The notes under the pieces: generated by a model
Seen by the model: only the letters and a program-made list of their open reading frames with translations
Told to the model about the DNA's origin: nothing
The model's database searches: none
NCBI GenBank assembly: GCA_018266845.1
Contig: JAFDZO010000029.1
Coordinates: forward strand, 1-64,000
Length of the DNA: 64,000 nt
Reading direction: 5' to 3'
DNA from: Bacteroidota bacterium
Lineage (GTDB): Bacteria; Bacteroidota; Ignavibacteria; Tepidaquicellales; Tepidaquicellaceae
Part shown: in pieces, positions 44,141-50,947 of the stretch
How positions within the stretch are numbered: position 1 is the first letter of the stretch
Layout: every line of letters begins with the position of its first letter
Made by a program: the position numbers and the translations under genes

Positions 44141-44607
44141 TATTAAGTATTGAGTAGTGAGTATTGGGTATTGAGAAAATACTTAAATACTCACCGGGGT
44201 TTAATTTTATCTTTTACTTTTTATTAAATTGTAAATCATTTTTTCAATTACTTCAGTTCTTTCAAGGAGTCTGTCTAAAATTTCTGTATTAATATATCCT
44301 AAATTCTTTGCAATTAATAGTTGAGTTTCAAGTTCATAGCAGGAACCATTTGCAATTCCGAGAAAATGTTTAAACTCTCCATTGGAATTCCTGCCTGCTC
44401 CTTCAGCGATATTCGAAGGTATTGATATTGCACACCTGTTAATTTGACTTATCAAACCAAACTTTTCAGTATCAGGAAAAGTTTTTGTTGTTAAATAAAT
44501 ATCTGTAACTAAATTTATTGCATCGTTCCAAACTTTTAATTTCTTGTACTCGTGCATATTATTTTCTTTTTTACTCAATACCCACTACTCACTACACAAT
44601 ACTATAA
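44141..44607. repeat. Palindromic cassette carrying a four-helix-bundle gene
   Basis: Left arm 44141-44180 and right arm about 44567-44607 are inverted copies: 31 of 35 positions match by hand (AAGTATTGAGTAGTGAG against TAGTATTGTGTAGTGAG, and so on). Each arm is a degenerate tandem of 7-8 nt units (CAATACTC / CACTACT on the other strand). The enclosed segment is exactly one small gene, same direction as the host operon. The cassette occupies the entire preT-ureidopropionase gap; its right arm abuts the nitrilase stop codon at 44602-44604. As RNA it would fold into a long stem with the gene in the loop. Confidence 0.85.
44207..44557 (-). CDS. Four-helix-bundle protein (S23/IVP type)
   Basis: 116 residues from ATG at 44557 (MHEYKKLKVWNDAINL); a TTG seven codons upstream lies in the repeat arm and is less likely. 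Motif FGLISQINRCAISIPSNIAEGAGRNSNGEFKHFLGIANGSCYELETQL is diagnostic of the family named from ORFs in 23S rRNA intervening sequences. Stand-alone copies are common in Bacteroidota. The fold is also shared by accessory proteins (Avd) of diversity-generating retroelements, where they bind nucleic acid. Here it has no RT nearby. It is the cargo of an inverted-repeat cassette and may bind the stem. Activity unknown. Confidence 0.93.
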   Translation of the reverse strand: MHEYKKLKVWNDAINLVTDIYLTTKTFPDTEKFGLISQINRCAISIPSNIAEGAGRNSNGEFKHFLGIANGSCYELETQLLIAKNLGYINTEILDRLLERTEVIEKMIYNLIKSKR

Positions 44608-45468
44608 CTCTGTCATCTTGCCGTATGTTTCAGGTCTTCTGTCTCTGAAGAACTGCCAGGTAGCTCTCACTTCTTCAATCATATCCAAATCAAATTCTGC
44701 AACTAACAATTCATCTTTATCCTCTGAAGCGCATGCGAAAATTTGTCCGCGCGGATCAACAAAGTATGATGAACCGTAGAACTTGCCTAAGTTCCATGGT
44801 TTTTCTTCACCAACTCTGTTAATGCATCCCATGAAATATCCGTTGGCTGCTGCATGTGCAGGCTGTTCAAGTTTCCATAGATATTGTGAAAGTCCTGCAA
44901 CGGTTGCAGAAGGATTGTAAACAATCTCTGCTCCGTTAAGACCTAAAATTCTTGCTCCTTCGGGGAAGTGTCTGTCATAGCAAATGTAAACACCCACTTT
45001 GCAATACTTCGTCTGGAAAACAGGATAACCTAAATTGCCCGGCTTGAAGAAAAATTTCTCCCAGAATCCTGAAGTATGAGGAATGTGATTCTTTCTGTAT
45101 TTACCAAGGTAAGTTCCGTCTGCATCTATTACTGCTGCAGAGTTATATAAAAATCCTGCCTGCTCTCTTTCATAAATCGGAACAATGATAACCATCGAAT
45201 ATTTTTTAGCGTACTCCTGCATTTTTTCTACTGTAGGACCCGGCATAGGTTCTGCCGATTCATACCATGCTTTATCCTGCCCGGGACAAAAATATGGTGT
45301 ATTAAAAATTTCCTGTAAGCAAAGTATTTGAACACCCTTTTTTCCTGCTTCTTCTATATAAGGAATGTGTTTGTCTACCATCGCATCAACTATCTGTTTA
45401 ATGCTTCCTTCGCCTTCGGTCATAGGCAGTGACATTTGTATAAGACCGGATTTAATGATTCTTGCCAT
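44602..45468 (-). CDS. Beta-ureidopropionase (N-carbamoyl-beta-alanine amidohydrolase), nitrilase family
   Basis: 288 residues with the nitrilase triad: Glu53 (LQEIFN), Lys126 (GKYRKNHIPH) and Cys163 (YICYDRHFPEG). KYRKNHIPHTSGFWEKFFFKPGNLGYPVFQT is close to plant/bacterial N-carbamoyl amidohydrolases. Third step of reductive pyrimidine catabolism: N-carbamoyl-beta-alanine to beta-alanine, CO2 and NH3. Context (PreTA, dihydropyrimidinase, aminotransferase) makes this assignment strong. N-carbamoylputrescine amidase is the main alternative on sequence alone. Cassettes flank it on both sides. Confidence 0.92.
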   Translation of the reverse strand: MARIIKSGLIQMSLPMTEGEGSIKQIVDAMVDKHIPYIEEAGKKGVQILCLQEIFNTPYFCPGQDKAWYESAEPMPGPTVEKMQEYAKKYSMVIIVPIYEREQAGFLYNSAAVIDADGTYLGKYRKNHIPHTSGFWEKFFFKPGNLGYPVFQTKYCKVGVYICYDRHFPEGARILGLNGAEIVYNPSATVAGLSQYLWKLEQPAHAAANGYFMGCINRVGEEKPWNLGKFYGSSYFVDPRGQIFACASEDKDELLVAEFDLDMIEEVRATWQFFRDRRPETYGKMTEL

Positions 45469-45505
45469 AATTATATTTTAGGTTAAATTTTTTTTTAATT
45501 TTTTT

Positions 45506-45970
45506 ACCAGAAAAACACTAAAAACACAAAATAACACGAAAATTATTTAACGTATCTTTTAATACCTTCTCCAATGTTTTTTACATTAAAATTTATTAAT
45601 ACCCTAATCTTTTCTTAGAAAGTTTAAGATATGTGATTAACTGTGCTTCCCAAATTGGAACTATCGTATCAACTGATTTTAATTCACAGATAATTTCATT
45701 CTCCACTAAAACATCTAATCTTAGTCCTTCTTCAAGTTTTATTTTATCATAAATTATAGGAACAATTACTTGAGTAGAAAACTTTACATTTCGTTTACTA
45801 AGTTCGTAACAAAAACATGTTTCATAAACTCTTTCTAACAAACCAGGTCCAAGGTTTTTATGTACATCAAAACAACATTGCACAATTATTTTACCTAAAT
45901 TTTCCAGATGTTGAGGAATTGGTTCAAATTTCATTTAGTGAAATTTTGTGCTTTTAGTGTTTTAGTGGTT
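45506..45970. repeat. Palindromic cassette carrying a GxxExxY gene
   Basis: Left arm 45506-45543 (ACCAGAAAAACACTAAAAAC...) and right arm 45935-45970 (...TTTAGTGTTTTAGTGGTT) are inverted copies: 30 of 36 positions identical by hand after reverse complement. Arms are degenerate CACTAAAA units. The frameshifted GxxExxY gene fills the loop completely: its original stop codon overlaps the left arm and its ATG adjoins the right arm. It occupies the gap between ureidopropionase and dihydropyrimidinase. An empty counterpart with the same arm unit is at 47382-47475. Confidence 0.85.
45543..45934 (-). pseudogene. GxxExxY protein (PD-(D/E)XK-like), frameshifted
   Basis: The intact part (to the TAA at 45596) encodes 112 residues: LGPGLLERVYE (the G-x-x-E-x-x-Y motif), LRLDVLV and IICELKSVD, the last two resembling the D...E-x-K of PD-(D/E)XK nucleases, then YLKLSKKRLG. 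After Gly, the family continues LLINFN...; here one T is missing (GGGTATTAATAAAT instead of GGGTTATTAATAAAT), giving Tyr-stop. Reading on in the other frame gives LINFNVKNIGEGIKRYVK and a TAA at 45543-45545, exactly the usual family C-terminus. So the gene lost its last 20 residues by a 1-base deletion, or the base is a sequencing error. Function of the family is unknown. Confidence 0.88.
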
Positions 45971-45977
45971 AAGTTTT

Positions 45978-47360
45978 TTATATTAAATTTGAAACTTTAT
46001 TTCTTTTAATAAACTTACCGTATCCTTTTTTAATTTTTACTTCGCCGTTATCTATAGCTAAAGTACCGCGAAGTATTGTCTGTTTTACTTTTCCTTTCAG
46101 TTTCCATCCTTCATATCCGCTGTAATCAACATTCATATGATGAGTTTTAGCGGAAAGAGTATGCTCTTCATTCGGGTCAAATATTACTATATCTGCGTCA
46201 GCGCCGATACCGATTGTCCCCTTCTGCGGAAACATTCCGAATATTTTAGCAGCATTAGTTGAGCTTACTTCTACAAATTTATTCAGAGTAATTTTCCCTT
46301 TATTCACGCCTTCGCTGAAAAGCAGTTCCATTCTGTTTTCAATTGCGGGATGTCCGTTCGGAATTTTTGAGAAGTCATCTTTGCCCATTAATTTCTGCTC
46401 CCACATGAAAGGGCAGTGGTCAGTTGCAACAACCTGAATGCTTCCCTGATTTATTCCTCCCCATAATGCTGCCTGATCTTTTTTCTCTCTGAGAGGCGGA
46501 CTCATTACCCATTTTGCTCCTTCAAAATTCTGTTCATACAATGAAGCGTCGAGTATTAAATATTGAATGCACGTCTCAGCGTACACTCTATAATTTTTTG
46601 TCATCGTTCTTCTTATAGCATTCAGCGCGTCTTCGCATGTCATATGAACAATATATCCGGGAACACCTGTGTATCTTGCCATATCGGAAAATCTTCCCGA
46701 TGCTTCTGCTTCAGTAACTTCCGGCTGAGAAAGATAATGATATAACGGAGCTAACTTTCCTTCAGCTTTATGCTTAGCAATAAGGAAGTCAATCATGTCT
46801 CCGTTTGTTGCATGCACAGTTACCATTCCGCCCTGGTCACGGACTTCATTCATCAAACCAATCATCTGTCTGTCATCAATCATTAATGCGCCTTTATAAG
46901 CCATGAATGTTTTGAACGATGTAATGCCTAAGTCATTTACAAAGTGTGCTATTTCTTTTTTTGTATCTTCGTTGAAATCTGTTACAGCCATATGAAAAGA
47001 ATAGTCTCCGTATGCTGTGCCGTTAGCTCTGCCGCTCCATTCATCGTAAGCTGACTGCAAAGATTTTCCCTGCGTCTGCAATATGAAATCAATTACAGTC
47101 GTAGTACCGCCGTGCAGAGCAGCACGTGTACCTGTTTCATAGCTGTCAGAGGAGAAAGTACCCATGAAAGGCATATCAAGGTGAACGTGCGGGTCAATTC
47201 CGCCCGGCATAACTAATTTTCCTGAAGCATCAATTGTTTCATCAGCTTTTACATCGAGATTCTGTCCGATGCGTGCAACCTTTTCGCCCTCAATGTACAC
47301 ATCGGCAATGTAATCTTCCGATGCAGTGATTATTCTTCCGTTTTTAATTAATATAGACAT
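45978..47360 (-). CDS. hydA: Dihydropyrimidinase (D-hydantoinase)
   Basis: 460 residues from ATG at 47360 (MSILIKNGRIITASE); the 13 extra codons upstream come from repeat DNA. Amidohydrolase metal site: PGGIDPHVHLDMPF (two His), carboxylated Lys in SFKTFMAYKG, TVHATNGD, YIVHMTCEDAL, and Asp in VATDHCPF. Opens 5,6-dihydrouracil/dihydrothymine to N-carbamoyl-beta-alanine. Length and motifs match bacterial D-hydantoinases. Placed between its product-using enzyme and the permease in the operon, with a cassette on one side and an empty palindrome on the other. Confidence 0.95.
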   Translation of the reverse strand: MSILIKNGRIITASEDYIADVYIEGEKVARIGQNLDVKADETIDASGKLVMPGGIDPHVHLDMPFMGTFSSDSYETGTRAALHGGTTTVIDFILQTQGKSLQSAYDEWSGRANGTAYGDYSFHMAVTDFNEDTKKEIAHFVNDLGITSFKTFMAYKGALMIDDRQMIGLMNEVRDQGGMVTVHATNGDMIDFLIAKHKAEGKLAPLYHYLSQPEVTEAEASGRFSDMARYTGVPGYIVHMTCEDALNAIRRTMTKNYRVYAETCIQYLILDASLYEQNFEGAKWVMSPPLREKKDQAALWGGINQGSIQVVATDHCPFMWEQKLMGKDDFSKIPNGHPAIENRMELLFSEGVNKGKITLNKFVEVSSTNAAKIFGMFPQKGTIGIGADADIVIFDPNEEHTLSAKTHHMNVDYSGYEGWKLKGKVKQTILRGTLAIDNGEVKIKKGYGKFIKRNKVSNLI

Positions 47361-47381
47361 AGTTTTTGTATTAAGATTTAA

Positions 47382-47475
47382 TTCAACACTAAAACACAAA
47401 AGTCACTAAATCACACTAAACATAAAATAATTTTTAATTAGTGCAGATTGGTGGGTTTAGTGTTTTAGTGGTTAA
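47382..47475. repeat. Empty palindrome with CACTAAAA-unit arms
   Basis: TTCAACACTAAAACACAAAA (from 47382) faces TTTAGTGTTTTAGTGGTTAA (to 47475). Over about 38 positions roughly 28 match. It uses the same CACTAAAACAC unit as the GxxExxY cassette arms but contains no gene, only about 15-20 nt of AT-rich loop. The permease's stop codon (TAA at 47465-47467) lies inside the repeat, so the repeat supplies the gene's end. Confidence 0.8.
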
Positions 47476-48955
47476 CTGCGCGAGTTTTGTTCTTCATAAA
47501 AGCATAATAAATAACAGCGGAGACTCCAAATCCTACAAACCAAGCATAGTGATATAAGTTAGAAATCCAAAAAGGAAATGCGTCTTTACTGACAAGCCCT
47601 ACTGTTGTTAAAAACCCGGGAGCATTTGGAAGTATGCCAATAAGCAATGCTATCATTGCATATTTATTTATTCCCGAACCGTATGAGTACTCACCTGTGT
47701 TTGAATACAGCGCCTCTACATCCAGCTTTTGTTTTCTTATAAAGAAATAATCTGCAATCATAATTCCGCCTACGGGACCTAACAAGCTTGAATATGCAAT
47801 CAGCCATGTAAAAATATATCCGTTAGGGTCAGCAATTAATTTCCATGGGAAAATTAAAACACCGATTATCCCTGTAATATAACCGCCTTTTCTGAAATCA
47901 ATTTTGGCGGGATTTAAATTAGCAAAATCATTTGCAGGACTTACAATATTTGCCGCAATATTTGTCGCAAGAGTGGAAACAGCAATACAAATCATTGCAA
48001 CACTTACTAAAATTTTATTTTCAAATTTTCCTGCTAAAACAACAGGGTCCCAAATCATTGTGCCATATATAATCACAGTTGCAGATGTAACAACAACTCC
48101 GATAAATGCAAACAAAGTCATAGAAGGAGGAAGCCCGATAACCTGCCCCATTACCTGCGCTCTCTGGCTTTTTGCGTAGCGGGTGAAATCGGGAATGTTC
48201 AGTGAAAGTGTTGCCCAAAAGCCGACCATACCTGTAAGAGCAGGGAAGAAGTAATTCCAGAACTCTCCGCTTGATGTAAATTTAGACGGCTGTGAAAGTA
48301 TAGGACCTAAGCCGTTTCCTGCAGAGATTGCCCAGAACAATAATGCAAGCGCTGCCACAGGAAGAAAGAATGCTTTGAATACCAATAATTTTTTTATGCT
48401 CTCAACGCCGAGATATACTACATACATATTGAGGAGCCAGAATAAAAAGAATGTAATCGCAGGACCTGTTTCAAGACCGAATGAAGCAGGAAAAATTCTG
48501 GGCAAGTCTGCAATTCCGGGATACCAGACGTGAATCATTTGATAAATAGAAAAGCCGCCTATCCATGCCTGAATGCCAAACCATCCGCATGCAACAATTG
48601 CTCTGAGTATTGCAGGAATGTTTGCGCCTTTAACACCAAAGCTTGCGCGGACAAATACAGGAAAAGGAATTCCGTATTTTGCTCCTGCCCTTCCGTTTAA
48701 AATCATTGGAACAAGCACAACGGTATTCCCAAGAAAAATGGTGAATATTGCCTGCCACCAGTTCATACCTCCTTCAATTAAAGAACTTGCAAGCATGTAT
48801 GTGGGAATGCATAAGCTCATGCTTATCCACAGCGCTGCATAGTTCCAAGTATTCCATGTTCTTTGAAAGGAGGAAACAGGGGCTAAATCTTCACTGTATA
48901 ATGACGATGATTTGATGTTATCATGCGAAGTTAAATCATGTGTGTCACTATCCAA
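47465..48955 (-). CDS. NCS1-family nucleobase transporter
   Basis: 496 residues, about 12 membrane segments. NCS1 marks: SFQRTWNTWNYAALWISMSLCIPTYMLAS, NGRAGAKYGIPFPVFVRASFGVKGANIPA, ACGWFGIQAWIGG, LSLNIPDFTRYAKS and NIAANIVSPANDFANLNP. Imports uracil, thymine, allantoin or hydantoins with H+ or Na+. The operon makes uracil/thymine the likely cargo (relatives: Mhp1, PucI). The protein ends TRAVNH with the stop given by a palindromic repeat. Inner membrane. Confidence 0.93.
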   Translation of the reverse strand: MDSDTHDLTSHDNIKSSSLYSEDLAPVSSFQRTWNTWNYAALWISMSLCIPTYMLASSLIEGGMNWWQAIFTIFLGNTVVLVPMILNGRAGAKYGIPFPVFVRASFGVKGANIPAILRAIVACGWFGIQAWIGGFSIYQMIHVWYPGIADLPRIFPASFGLETGPAITFFLFWLLNMYVVYLGVESIKKLLVFKAFFLPVAALALLFWAISAGNGLGPILSQPSKFTSSGEFWNYFFPALTGMVGFWATLSLNIPDFTRYAKSQRAQVMGQVIGLPPSMTLFAFIGVVVTSATVIIYGTMIWDPVVLAGKFENKILVSVAMICIAVSTLATNIAANIVSPANDFANLNPAKIDFRKGGYITGIIGVLIFPWKLIADPNGYIFTWLIAYSSLLGPVGGIMIADYFFIRKQKLDVEALYSNTGEYSYGSGINKYAMIALLIGILPNAPGFLTTVGLVSKDAFPFWISNLYHYAWFVGFGVSAVIYYAFMKNKTRAVNH

Positions 48956-48987
48956 ATTTTATTCTTTTAGATTTTAAATGTTAAATT

Positions 48988-50337
48988 TTAATTACAATGC
49001 TCATCGGCAATTGTAAGAGCTTTTGAAATTATATCAAGTCCTTCATCAACCTGCTCCTTTGTAATACAAAGCGGAGGAGCGATGAAAATCATATTCCATC
49101 GTCCCATTGTGTACATTCCAAGCTCTGCAATTTTTCCCATTACTTTATTCATCACTTCCATTTCGTTCGGCGGAGCGTTCCATCTAGCCATCGGCTCTTT
49201 TGTGTCTCTGTTCTTTACAAGCTCAAGACATCCAAGAAGACCCGTGTTTCTGAAATCACCGATGCTAGGATGTTTTGCTTTTAATTTCTCAACTTCTGCC
49301 TCAATGTATTTTCCCATATTGGCAGCATTCTCTATTAAGTTTTCTTCCGTGTAAATATCCAGCACTGCATTTGCCGCTGCACAGGAAACAGCATGAGCAG
49401 AATATGTAAGCCCGAGTGGTAAAGGTTTATCATCAAATGCATGAGCAATTTCATCTTTGACCATAACTCCTCCCATAGGAATATAGGCAGATGTAAGTCC
49501 TTTAGCCATTGTCATTATGTCAGGTACAACTCCGTGATTATCTATACCGAACCATTTGCCGGTTCTTCCGAATCCGCTCATTACTTCATCGCAGATCAAA
49601 AGTATTCCGTATTTTTTTGCAATCGTTTCAATTTTTTTCCAGTAGCCTTCGGGATATTTTATGCATCCCGATGAGCCAGATTCACCTTCCATTATTATTG
49701 CGGCAACGGTTCCGGGTCCTTCATATTGGATAACTCTTTCCATGTGAGCTGCTGCCATTTCGGAGCACTCCTCGGGAGTTTTGCTGTTCCATGGGCATCT
49801 GTAGAAATAAGGATTTTCAACGTGAACAAAGTTAGGTGATTGCTGGGAATCTATTGCATGTCTTCTTGGGTCGCCGCCCGCTGATGCGGAGGCATAAGTT
49901 GCTCCGTGATATGACTGATAGAACGAAACAATTTTATGCCTGCCTGTGTAAACTCTGGCAAGCTTGATTGCGTTTTCAATTGCCTCTGCTCCGCCGAGTG
50001 TGAAGAATGCTTTATTCAAATCTCCGGGAGCTATTTCCGCCAGCTTTTTACCGAGGTCGCCTCTTGCTGCTGTAATCATTCCCGGATAGACGTAGCTGAT
50101 TTCACTCATTTGCTTTGCCACTGCTTCCGTTACTTTAGGATGCCCGTGTCCTATGTTGATGCAGATAAGCTGTGAGGAGAAATCAAAATATCTTTTGCCG
50201 TCATAATCATAAATAAAAATGCCCTTGCCGCTTTTTATCATTATGGGCTTCAATCCTTTTTGCTTTGACCATGAGGTTAAAGTAAAAGTGAGATTGTTAT
50301 TAAGTATTTGGTCTTTATCTTGAGTTATTTGATACAT
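48988..50337 (-). CDS. Class III omega-amino acid aminotransferase
   Basis: 449 residues, PLP-dependent fold type I. GGAEAIENAIKLAR, SFYQSYHGATYAS (PLP-stacking aromatic), CDEVMSGFGRTGKWF and TMAKGLTSAYIPMGGVMV with Schiff-base Lys279. Most likely beta-alanine (and beta-aminoisobutyrate):pyruvate or 2-oxoglutarate transaminase, making (methyl)malonate semialdehyde for the dehydrogenase in the same operon. Sequence alone would also allow taurine or GABA transaminase. 32 nt upstream of the permease. Confidence 0.92.
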   Translation of the reverse strand: MYQITQDKDQILNNNLTFTLTSWSKQKGLKPIMIKSGKGIFIYDYDGKRYFDFSSQLICINIGHGHPKVTEAVAKQMSEISYVYPGMITAARGDLGKKLAEIAPGDLNKAFFTLGGAEAIENAIKLARVYTGRHKIVSFYQSYHGATYASASAGGDPRRHAIDSQQSPNFVHVENPYFYRCPWNSKTPEECSEMAAAHMERVIQYEGPGTVAAIIMEGESGSSGCIKYPEGYWKKIETIAKKYGILLICDEVMSGFGRTGKWFGIDNHGVVPDIMTMAKGLTSAYIPMGGVMVKDEIAHAFDDKPLPLGLTYSAHAVSCAAANAVLDIYTEENLIENAANMGKYIEAEVEKLKAKHPSIGDFRNTGLLGCLELVKNRDTKEPMARWNAPPNEMEVMNKVMGKIAELGMYTMGRWNMIFIAPPLCITKEQVDEGLDIISKALTIADEHCN

Positions 50338-50374
50338 TTCAAAAAGTTAAAAAGTTAAGTGTTAAATAGTTAAA

Positions 50375-50626
50375 TCAATTTAATGAGTATAAAACATCGG
50401 GACATAGGTCAATTCCGTTATCCCAATAAATCGTTTCGAGTTCTTTATCAAGTTTTACTTTTTTAAAGTAATCAGGGTTAAGTAATTCTTTAAATTTACT
50501 TTGAGGAGATTTAGACCATTCGTTAAGTTTCTTTTCTAAATCTACTGTTTTTGTTTCGCCTGTATTAAATTCTAATTCTAATTTATATGGCGAAACAGAA
50601 CGAATGTTTTTAATTAAGTGAATCAT
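50375..50626 (-). CDS. DUF2442 protein
   Basis: 83 residues: IKNIRSVSPYKLELEFNTGETKTVDLEKKLNEWSKSP has the DUF2442 pattern, small beta-rich, usually encoded next to DUF4160. Two bases separate it from DUF4160 upstream; the two form the common DUF4160-DUF2442 pair, suspected to be toxin-antitoxin-like but not proven in this species. The pair splits the aminotransferase and dehydrogenase genes of a metabolic operon. Downstream is a run of GTTAAAAA/GTTAAGT/GTTAAAT units (50344-50370). Confidence 0.87.
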   Translation of the reverse strand: MIHLIKNIRSVSPYKLELEFNTGETKTVDLEKKLNEWSKSPQSKFKELLNPDYFKKVKLDKELETIYWDNGIDLCPDVLYSLN

Positions 50627-50628
50627 AA

Positions 50629-50892
50629 TTATTGTAACGGTTCAATTTTTTTAAAATTCGGATTATCCTTTTGGCTTTCGTTCCAGTTATCCATTAGTTC
50701 TTTCCTATGAAGCTCAGCCCAATCCTGTATTAAACGAATTGCTCTGCGAGGCAATTTACCGTCAATCAATTCTCCTGTTTCTATGTTGAAGAATCCTGCA
50801 TTATCTCCGTATCTTGCATGAAAATGCGGAGGTGTGTGGTCCTTCGCAAACATAGCAATGATAATTCCATAAAATCTGCTTATCTCAGGCAT
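50629..50892 (-). CDS. DUF4160 protein
   Basis: 87 residues from ATG at 50892 (MPEISRFYGIIIAMFAKDH); the longer frame to 50928 overlaps repeat DNA. Family signature PEISRFYGIIIAMF...HTPPHFHARYGDNAGFFNIETGELIDGKLPRRAIRLIQDWAELHRKELMDNW. Partner of the DUF2442 gene directly downstream. Possible interference or toxin role is guilt by association only. Confidence 0.88.
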   Translation of the reverse strand: MPEISRFYGIIIAMFAKDHTPPHFHARYGDNAGFFNIETGELIDGKLPRRAIRLIQDWAELHRKELMDNWNESQKDNPNFKKIEPLQ

Positions 50893-50947
50893 TATTTTAC
50901 CAAATAAGTTAAAATTTTTTTCTAACAACGAACAACGAAAAACGAAA

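Noticed and set aside
47361-47399. N-terminal extension of dihydropyrimidinase
   Set aside because: The 13 codons lie in repeat DNA and precede the normal MSILIKNGR start.
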